From Coraliomargarita sp. (GTDB lineage Bacteria; Verrucomicrobiota; Verrucomicrobiia; Opitutales; UBA953): a stretch of DNA of 64,000 nucleotides. Location of the stretch: NCBI GenBank assembly GCA_024638885.1, contig JAHEJL010000005.1:1-64000 (forward strand), given 5' to 3'. The position numbers and the translations under genes are program-made. Below are positions 29,294-35,405 of this stretch, in pieces. How positions within the stretch are numbered: position 1 is the first letter of the stretch; each line of letters opens with the position of its first letter. Below the pieces are notes generated by a model. It saw only the letters and a program-made list of their open reading frames with translations. It did no database searches and was not told where the DNA came from.

Positions 29294-29338
29294 GGCACGT
29301 GGGTAAGTGGGCGCGGGGTGACTCCTTGCCCGCGTGCC
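29294..29338. repeat. Intergenic imperfect palindrome after argS
   Basis: GGCACGTGGGTAAG (29294-29307) and CTTGCCCGCGTGCC (29325-29338) are inverted repeats matching at 12 of 14 positions, with a 17-base loop. There is no T-run, so it is not a classical terminator. It may be a short repetitive extragenic palindrome or a factor-dependent terminator for argS. Confidence 0.55.
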
Positions 29339-29394
29339 CCTCGGTCTTTTCCAGGTAGACCTCTCTCGTGGGTAGGGTAGAAAAGTCTCACCCC

Positions 29395-30519
29395 ATGGAG
29401 ACTCCTGCCCCGAAGTCCGAACGTCTGCTCTCGCTCGATGCCCTGCGTGGCTTCGACCTCTTCTGGATCGTCGGCGGGCATGGTATCCTCGTCGCGCTCT
29501 TCAAACTGACCGAGTGGGGCTGGCTGGGTGCGATCGACGCGCAGCTGAAGCACGTCGATTGGAACGGCTTCCAGGCTTACGACCTCATCTTCCCGCTGTT
29601 CCTGTTCATGGCGGGCGTCTCGACGCCTTATTCGCTGACGCGTCGCCTGACGGAAGGAGCCCGCGGGGAAGTCTGTCGTAAGATCATCCTGCGCGGTCTC
29701 ATCCTCGTCCTCCTCGGCGTCATCTATAACAACGGCCTCCAGTGGAAGGGGCTCGAGAATATGCGCTTCGGCAGCGTGCTCGGCCGCATCGGTCTGGCCG
29801 GCATGTTCGCCCAGCTGATCTTCGCCTTCCATTTCGAGTCCCCCAAGCGACTTTGGTATTGGTTGGCCGGCATCCTACTCGGCTATTGGGCGGTTATGTC
29901 GTTCGGCCATGCCCCGGGTTTCGCTCCGGGCGACCTGACGATGGAAGGTAACTTCGCCAGTTACGTCGACCGTCTGCTCCTGCCCGGCAAACTGCACAAG
30001 AAGATCCACGACCCCGAAGGCCTGCTCGCGATGCTTCCCGCGATCGGCAACGCGTTGCTCGGCATCCTGGCCGGCCTCTGGCTGCGTCGCTCTTCGGAAG
30101 AGGCCTCGGGCGACCGCAAGGCCGCCGGTCTGGCCCTGGCCGGCCTCGCCTTGCTCGCGGTGGGCGGCCTCTGGAACTGCGTCTTTCCGTTGAACAAGAA
30201 CCTCTGGACCAGTTCGTTCGTCCTGTGGACCTGCGGGTGGGGCAGCCTGCTGCTGGCCTTCTTCTACTGGACGATCGATGTCCGCGGCTGGCTGCGCGGC
30301 TTCGGCGCCTTCTTCGCCGTCATCGGCATGAACTCCGTGCTGATCTATCTCTCCGGCAAGTTCATCAGCTATGACTACACCGCGCGTGCCTTGTTCGGTG
30401 GCGTCGCTTCGGCCGTGTCTCCCGCCGTGGGAGCGCTCCTCCTCGCCGTGGGCGTCTTTGCCGTCGAGTGGGCGCTCTTCTGGTTCCTCAAGCGCCAGAA
30501 AGTCTTCCTGCGGGTGTAG
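29395..30519 (+). CDS. HGSNAT/DUF5009-type transmembrane acyltransferase
   Basis: This 374-residue integral membrane protein has about ten helices. It begins ERLLSLDALRGFDLFWIVGGHG, the signature of the heparan-alpha-glucosaminide N-acetyltransferase family, followed by YDLIFPLFLFMAGVSTPYSL and the late helices GMNSVLIYLSGKFI and WALFWFLKRQKVFLRV. These proteins move acetyl groups across membranes onto sugars and are frequent in Bacteroidota and Verrucomicrobiota. The acceptor is unknown. I chose the ATG at 29395 because the frame's earlier GTG (29368) adds nothing family-like. No Shine-Dalgarno is apparent. Confidence 0.85.
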   Translation: METPAPKSERLLSLDALRGFDLFWIVGGHGILVALFKLTEWGWLGAIDAQLKHVDWNGFQAYDLIFPLFLFMAGVSTPYSLTRRLTEGARGEVCRKIILRGLILVLLGVIYNNGLQWKGLENMRFGSVLGRIGLAGMFAQLIFAFHFESPKRLWYWLAGILLGYWAVMSFGHAPGFAPGDLTMEGNFASYVDRLLLPGKLHKKIHDPEGLLAMLPAIGNALLGILAGLWLRRSSEEASGDRKAAGLALAGLALLAVGGLWNCVFPLNKNLWTSSFVLWTCGWGSLLLAFFYWTIDVRGWLRGFGAFFAVIGMNSVLIYLSGKFISYDYTARALFGGVASAVSPAVGALLLAVGVFAVEWALFWFLKRQKVFLRV

Positions 30520-30571
30520 GGCCGGGCGGGTCTTCGCTTGTCTTCTTTTTGCTCCTGCGGAGGCTGTCGGC

Positions 30572-30976
30572 ATGGACGAACCTGAGCTGAAGGTCACGCG
30601 CGGCGACATCATCGCCCGGGGCTTGCTTTGCCATTGCCCTAACTGCGGCAAGCGCGGGCTCCTCGCTTCCTGGTTCCGGCTGGGGAAGGCTTGTCGGTCG
30701 TGCGGCATGGACCTGGCCCGTTCGGCCGGGATCTACTCCGGCACGACCTCCATCGGCTACGTCGCCGCCATCCTGTTCGTCATCATCCCGATTTGCTTCC
30801 TCGTCTCGGCCAAGGTCCTGTCCGTCACGGCTGGCGTCCTCCTCGGCATCTTCGGCTCCTTCGGCTTCATCGTCCTCATCTATCCCGTCATGCTGTGCTG
30901 GATGGTGATGGCCTACCACGTGGCCATGCCGGGGGAACTCCCCGCGAACGGGGGAGGGCAGGACCCCGCTGAGTGA
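30572..30976 (+). CDS. DUF983 membrane protein with zinc-ribbon
   Basis: This 134-residue protein opens with a zinc ribbon (CHCPNCGKRGLL, then ACRSCGMD about 20 residues later). Two hydrophobic helices follow (about 65-85 and 90-115). The arrangement matches DUF983, a family of unknown function often found near cytochrome oxidase genes, but no oxidase is near here. A Shine-Dalgarno-like GGAGG sits about 8 bases before the ATG. It follows the acyltransferase by 52 bases on the same strand. Confidence 0.8.
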   Translation: MDEPELKVTRGDIIARGLLCHCPNCGKRGLLASWFRLGKACRSCGMDLARSAGIYSGTTSIGYVAAILFVIIPICFLVSAKVLSVTAGVLLGIFGSFGFIVLIYPVMLCWMVMAYHVAMPGELPANGGGQDPAE

Positions 30977-30986
30977 CCCTCTGGCC

Positions 30987-31021
30987 TTGACTTACATCTT
31001 CGTATCTGGATAAGAAGATAC
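30987..31021 (+). promoter_or_regulatory. Candidate metF promoter with nested inverted repeats
   Basis: TTGACT (30987-30992), 17 bases, then ATAAGA (31010-31015). Overlapping the -10 region are two inverted repeats: GTATCT (31002-31007) with AGATAC (31016-31021), and ATCTTC (30996-31001) with GAAGAT (31014-31019). This looks like an operator for a dimeric repressor. The predicted transcript would start about 5 bases before the metF ATG. Confidence 0.5.
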
Positions 31022-31026
31022 TTCGG

Positions 31027-31905
31027 ATGTCCCGCTCCCTGCTCATCGACGCCCTCCGCAGCCCCGTGCGCCCCACGGTGTCGGTGGAGTTCTTCCCGCC
31101 CAAGGACGCGGAAGGCGGCGCCCGCATGCTTAAGGTCGCCGAGACGCTCAAGCCGCTGGGAATCGATTTCGCCTCGCTGACCTACGGCGCCGGTGGCACT
31201 TCCCGCGACACCACCATCACGTACGGCGCCGAGCTCGTGAAGATGGGCATCCCGCTCATCGGCCACCTGACCTGCGTCGGCCATGCCCGCGCCGAGCTCG
31301 CCGGCATCATCGAGCAGTATGACCGGGCCGGCTTCTCGGGCATCCTCGCCCTGCGTGGCGATCCGCCCAAGGGTCAGAAGGATTTCGTGGCCCACCCCGA
31401 GGGCTTCGCGCATGCGCAGGGTCTCGTCCGCCTGATCGCCGCCGAACGTCCCGGTCGTTTCGCCGTCGGCGTCGCCGGCTTCCCCGAGCGCCATCCCGAC
31501 GCCGTGGACGACCTGAGCGACATCCGCTTCCTGGCCGGCAAGGTCGCGGCCGGCGCCGACTTCGTCACCACGCAGCTTTTCCTGGATAACGAGGATTACT
31601 TCCGCTTCGTCGACCGCGCCCGCGCGGCCGGCGTGACGGTGCCGATCCTGCCGGGTGTCATGCCCGTCCTTTCGCTCAAGCAGGCCCGCAACTTCTGCGG
31701 TTTCTGCAAGGCCCGCATCCCGGACGCCTTGGTGCGTGAGCTCGAAGCCTGCGGTCCGGACGAGGAAGCCCAGCGTCAGGTCGGCGTCTCCTGGGCCGTG
31801 CGCCAGGTCCGCGGCCTCATCGCGCGCGGCGCCCCCGGTTACCACGTCTATATCCTCAACAAGGCCGAGTCGGCCGTGGACCTGTTCGCGGCCCTCCGTG
31901 GCTGA
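31027..31905 (+). CDS. metF: Methylenetetrahydrofolate reductase
   Basis: MetF reduces 5,10-methylene-THF to 5-methyl-THF using a flavin and supplies methyl groups for methionine synthesis. The 292-residue TIM-barrel protein has TVSVEFFPPKD with the catalytic Glu, FASLTYGAGGTSRDTT, HLTCVGHARAEL, LALRGDPPK, and FVTTQLFLDNEDYFRFV. Length is that of bacterial MetF. The start ATG is only a few bases beyond the predicted transcription start and has no Shine-Dalgarno, so the message may be nearly leaderless. metH or metE is not in the window. Confidence 0.95.
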   Translation: MSRSLLIDALRSPVRPTVSVEFFPPKDAEGGARMLKVAETLKPLGIDFASLTYGAGGTSRDTTITYGAELVKMGIPLIGHLTCVGHARAELAGIIEQYDRAGFSGILALRGDPPKGQKDFVAHPEGFAHAQGLVRLIAAERPGRFAVGVAGFPERHPDAVDDLSDIRFLAGKVAAGADFVTTQLFLDNEDYFRFVDRARAAGVTVPILPGVMPVLSLKQARNFCGFCKARIPDALVRELEACGPDEEAQRQVGVSWAVRQVRGLIARGAPGYHVYILNKAESAVDLFAALRG

Positions 31906-31951
31906 GGGCATTAGGTTTGTCATCCGTCGCGCGCCGGGCTGAATCAGGCGT

Positions 31952-33226
31952 ATGCGCGAGCCTCAGCCGGCGACAGCCCCGGATCAGCTGACCGAAGCGG
32001 AGCAGCCTCGCGGCTGGCGTCGCGGTTTCTGGTGCCTCATGGCGACCCAGTTCCAGAATGCGTTCAGCGATAACGCGCTCAAGAACCTGGTCATCCTCCT
32101 CGTCATGGCCCGCGGCCTCTCCGAGCCGGAGCGTGATACCTATGTCGCGCTGGCGGCGGCCCTGTTCGCGGCCCCTTTCATCCTCTTCTCGATGCTCGGT
32201 GGCTGGCTCGCGGATCGCTTCAGCAAGCAGCGCGTGATGTCGGCGGTGAAGCTGGCCGAGGTCGCCATCATGCTGTTCGCCGCCTTCGCCTTGTCGCTGC
32301 GCAGCCTGCCGCTGGAGCTGACCGCGGTCTTCCTGATGGGCTGCCATAGCGCGCTCTTCGGTCCATCCAAGTATGGGATCCTGCCGGAAGTGTTGCCGCA
32401 CGACCGCCTTTCCTGGGGGAATGGGATCCTGGAGCTGCTGACGTTCCTCGGCATCATCTTCGGCACGGTCGTCGGCGCGTTCTTCGCCGAATCGTTGGCA
32501 GGAACTCCGGGGCTTGCCGGCGTCATCCTCGCCGTCCTCGCCGTCGGCGGCTGGCTCTGCAGCCGCCAGGTCCTGTCGGTGCCGGCCGCGGCGCCCGCCC
32601 GTCCTTTGCCGCTTAATCCCGTGGCCGAACTCTGGAAGCAGCTCAAGGTCATGCGCGCCGACCGCGATCTCTGGCGAGCCAACTGGGGCAACGTCGGCTT
32701 CTTCTTCGTGGCGGCGATGGTGCAGATGAACCTGCTCCTGCACGCGAAGGACGTCCTGAAGCTCGGCGAGACGCGCAGCGGACTCCTGAGCGCCGCGCTC
32801 GCCTTTGGCATCGGTTTCGGCAGCGTCGCCGCCGGCTTCGCTTCCCGCGGCCGGATCGAATATCGGCTCGTGCCGATCGGGGCGGTGGGACTGGCCTTGA
32901 GCACGATTCCCATGGGCGTGGCGGGCGTCGGCGTGGCGGGCTTCACCGCCGCGCTGGTCGGCCTCGGTTTTGCCGCGGGTTTCTTCATCGTGCCGATCGC
33001 GGCCGTCCTCCAGCACCGTCCGTCGCCGGAAAACAAGGGGGCCGTGCAAGGCGCGGCGAACCTCCTCAGTTTCGTCGGTATCCTCGGGGCCTCCGGCGTC
33101 CAGTGGCTCGCGACCAGGCAGCTGCACCTGACCACCGGGCAGGTCTTCTGGCTCTGCGGGGCCTGCGCCCTGCTGACCGGGGCCTATGCCGCCATCTCCC
33201 GGGGTCGGTTCATCCGGGCGGAGTAG
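31952..33226 (+). CDS. LplT/Aas-like MFS transporter (lysophospholipid-type)
   Basis: This 424-residue protein has about twelve membrane helices. It carries the LplT-like signature HSALFGPSKYGILPEVLPHDRLSWGNGILELLTFLGIIFGTVVG, seen in lysophospholipid flippases and in the MFS half of Aas-type acyltransferase fusions; the N-terminal QFQNAFSDNALKNLVI is also characteristic. LplT moves lysophosphatidylethanolamine inward for re-acylation. Here the acyltransferase/acyl-ACP synthetase domains are absent, so the partner would be encoded elsewhere. metF lies 46 bases upstream. Confidence 0.82.
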   Translation: MREPQPATAPDQLTEAEQPRGWRRGFWCLMATQFQNAFSDNALKNLVILLVMARGLSEPERDTYVALAAALFAAPFILFSMLGGWLADRFSKQRVMSAVKLAEVAIMLFAAFALSLRSLPLELTAVFLMGCHSALFGPSKYGILPEVLPHDRLSWGNGILELLTFLGIIFGTVVGAFFAESLAGTPGLAGVILAVLAVGGWLCSRQVLSVPAAAPARPLPLNPVAELWKQLKVMRADRDLWRANWGNVGFFFVAAMVQMNLLLHAKDVLKLGETRSGLLSAALAFGIGFGSVAAGFASRGRIEYRLVPIGAVGLALSTIPMGVAGVGVAGFTAALVGLGFAAGFFIVPIAAVLQHRPSPENKGAVQGAANLLSFVGILGASGVQWLATRQLHLTTGQVFWLCGACALLTGAYAAISRGRFIRAE

Positions 33227-33229
33227 CTT

Positions 33230-33263
33230 CTTAATCTTGGATTAAGGGCGTTTCGGGTAGAAT
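33230..33263 (+). promoter_or_regulatory. Candidate promoter/operator of the two-component genes
   Basis: A perfect 7-base inverted repeat CTTAATC-TTG-GATTAAG (33230-33246) overlaps a possible -35 TTGGAT (33237-33242). TAGAAT (33258-33263) is a good -10 box, though the spacer is only 15 bases. If this is the -10, transcription starts near 33270 and the ATG at 33264 cannot be used. Confidence 0.45.
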
Positions 33264-33278
33264 ATGACCCAAGCCCCG

Positions 33279-33941
33279 ATGCGTATCCTGATCGTAGAAG
33301 ACGAAGCCCCTTTGCGTAACGGTCTGCTGAAGCTGCTGCGCGAAGAAGGCTACGCCGCCGACGGCGCCGCCAACGGCGAGGAAGGCCTGCACAAGGCCAT
33401 GGAGTGCGACTACGACGCCATCGTCCTCGATTACCTCATGCCGGTGATGGACGGACGCGAGATGCTCCGCCGCCTCCGCCATACGAAGCGGACGCCGGTG
33501 ATGATGCTCACCGCCCGCAACTCGGTCGACGATCGCGTCGTCGGCCTCGACCTCGGCGCCGACGACTATGTCGCCAAGCCTTTCGTGCAGCAGGAACTGC
33601 TCGCCCGCCTCCGCGCGCTGGTCCGTCGCAACCATAGCTCGGCCGCCGCGGTCATCTCGCTCGGCGACGTCGTCATCGATACCGTCGCCCGTCGCGTCAC
33701 CAAGGCCGGCAAGGACGAGCCGGTCACCGGCCGCGAATACGGACTGCTCGAATACCTGGCGCACCGCCGCGGCGCCGTCGTCCCGCGCGCCGAACTCTAC
33801 GAACATCTCTTCGACGAGAACGAGGACACGCTCTCGAACCTCCTCGAGGTCCACGTCTGCAATCTCCGTCGCAAGCTCGGGGCCGAACTGATCAAGACCC
33901 GCCGAGGCCTGGGGTACGTCATCGAGGCTTCCCCCAAGTAA
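33279..33941 (+). CDS. OmpR/PhoB-family response regulator
   Basis: This is a DNA-binding response regulator of 220 residues. The receiver domain (1-120) begins MRILIVEDEAP, has the phospho-acceptor in IVLDYLMPVMDG (Asp51), the switch Thr in MMLTARN and the Lys in DYVAKPF. The winged-helix output domain (about 130-220) ends in NLRRKLGAELIKTRRGLGYVIE. I chose the ATG at 33279, the classical MRILIVEDE start, over one five codons earlier because that one abuts a promoter-like TAGAAT. The cognate kinase follows 6 bases downstream. The stimulus is unknown. Confidence 0.93.
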   Translation: MRILIVEDEAPLRNGLLKLLREEGYAADGAANGEEGLHKAMECDYDAIVLDYLMPVMDGREMLRRLRHTKRTPVMMLTARNSVDDRVVGLDLGADDYVAKPFVQQELLARLRALVRRNHSSAAAVISLGDVVIDTVARRVTKAGKDEPVTGREYGLLEYLAHRRGAVVPRAELYEHLFDENEDTLSNLLEVHVCNLRRKLGAELIKTRRGLGYVIEASPK

Positions 33942-33947
33942 GACGCC

Positions 33948-35405
33948 ATGGTCTTCCAATCCATCCGCTGGCGGATCCTCGCCTGGAACTTCGGCCTGCT
34001 CGCCGCGACGGCTTCCGTGCTGCTCGTGGCATTCTATCGCCATGAACGTCAGGCCCGCCTCCAGGAGCTGGACCTGCGCCTGCGTCAGGAGATGACCCGT
34101 GGCATGGGGGCGGTCAATGAGGTCGTCCCCGGCGTGGCCGGACCGCGTAATCCGGCGCCGGCTCCGCGGGCCGGAGGCAAGGCCGCCCCGCGCGGCGATA
34201 ACTCCGAACAGCGGACGAGCAAAGCCCGCCAAGCGCTCACGGAGATCGTCGAGACGGGCGTCTGGGTCCAGGCCGTCGACCTCGATGGCAAGGCGCTGTA
34301 TCGTTCGCCTAACGCCCCGACCGAGCAGGGGCTCGTCACGCAGGCGTTGGCGGAGCTGGAGATTCCCGCCGAAGACGGCCCGGCCCGACCGCAGGACCTC
34401 ATGGTCATGCTGCCCGGGCAGCGCGTCCTCCTGCATCGTCCGCCTGGTCGCATCCTCGTCATGTTCGGGGCGCCGACCGCCCAGCTTGAGGCGACCTTGG
34501 CGTCGTTGGCGCGCAGCCTCTCCCTGGCCGGCTGCGCCGTCGTCTTCGTCGGCTGCGGCATCGGCTGGATCCTGGCCGGCCGTTCGCTCAAGCCCATCGA
34601 GCGTATCGCCGCGGACGCCGAGGGCATCGCCGCGGGCGACTTCGGGCGGAAGATCGACCTCGAAGACACCGAGAGCGAACTCGGCCGTCTCGCCGTCGTG
34701 CTCAACGACACCTTCGGCAAGATGAACGCCGCCCGTGAGCACATGGCGCAGTTCACCGCGGACGCTTCGCATGAGCTGCGGACGCCGCTGACCGTCATCC
34801 TTTCCGACAGCCAAGGCGCGTTGCGTCAGGAGCGCACCCCGGAGGAATACCGCGCCACCCTCGAGACCATCAAGCAGTCGGCCCTCCGGATGAAGTCCAT
34901 CTCCGACGCCTTGCTCGAGCTCGCCCAAGGCGATGCCGGCCGGCCCGTGGCGCAGGATCCGTGCGACCTCGCCGACCTCGCCGACGAATCGGTCGCCTTG
35001 CTCGGCCGCGTGGCCCGCGAGCATGGCGCCAAGCTCGTGCCCCAGCTCGAAGGCGCGCCCGTGGTCGGCGACGCCGGCCGCCTGGGCCGTGTGATCCTGA
35101 ACCTCGCTATCAACGCCATCCTCCACAACGAAGCCGGCGTGACCGTCACCGTCACCACCGGCGTGGCGGACGGCCTGTCTGAGCTGCGCGTCGCCGACGA
35201 CGGTCGGGGTATCCCGGCCGAGAGCCTGCCGCGCATCTTCGAGCGCTTCCGGCGCATCGACGCCTCGCGCTCGCGGCATACCGGCGGCGCCGGCCTCGGC
35301 CTCGCGATCGTGAAGCAGACCGTCGAAGCCCATGGCGGGACCATCGCCGTCACCAGCGAGGTCGGCAAGGGCACCGTCTTCGTCGTCCGCCTGCCGAAGG
35401 CCTGA
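33948..35405 (+). CDS. Two-component sensor histidine kinase
   Basis: This 485-residue membrane kinase has a first helix at about 9-29 (LAWNFGLLAATASVLLVAFY) and a periplasmic sensor of about 150 residues with no recognised fold. A second helix (about 190-212) is followed by a HAMP segment (about 213-265), HisKA with the phospho-accepting His275 in ADASHELRTPL, and an HATPase with the N-box NLAINAILHNEAG, DDGRGIP and GGAGLGLAIVKQ. The periplasmic part has a Pro/Ala/Arg-rich stretch (about 62-90). It is cotranscribed with the response regulator. It ends at 35405, adjacent to the convergent gcvP stop. Confidence 0.93.
   Translation: MVFQSIRWRILAWNFGLLAATASVLLVAFYRHERQARLQELDLRLRQEMTRGMGAVNEVVPGVAGPRNPAPAPRAGGKAAPRGDNSEQRTSKARQALTEIVETGVWVQAVDLDGKALYRSPNAPTEQGLVTQALAELEIPAEDGPARPQDLMVMLPGQRVLLHRPPGRILVMFGAPTAQLEATLASLARSLSLAGCAVVFVGCGIGWILAGRSLKPIERIAADAEGIAAGDFGRKIDLEDTESELGRLAVVLNDTFGKMNAAREHMAQFTADASHELRTPLTVILSDSQGALRQERTPEEYRATLETIKQSALRMKSISDALLELAQGDAGRPVAQDPCDLADLADESVALLGRVAREHGAKLVPQLEGAPVVGDAGRLGRVILNLAINAILHNEAGVTVTVTTGVADGLSELRVADDGRGIPAESLPRIFERFRRIDASRSRHTGGAGLGLAIVKQTVEAHGGTIAVTSEVGKGTVFVVRLPKA

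Noticed and set aside
29368..29395. GTG start at 29368 for the HGSNAT-type protein
   Set aside because: The nine extra residues are not family-like, and the ATG at 29395 places the SLDALRGFD motif at its usual distance from the N-terminus.
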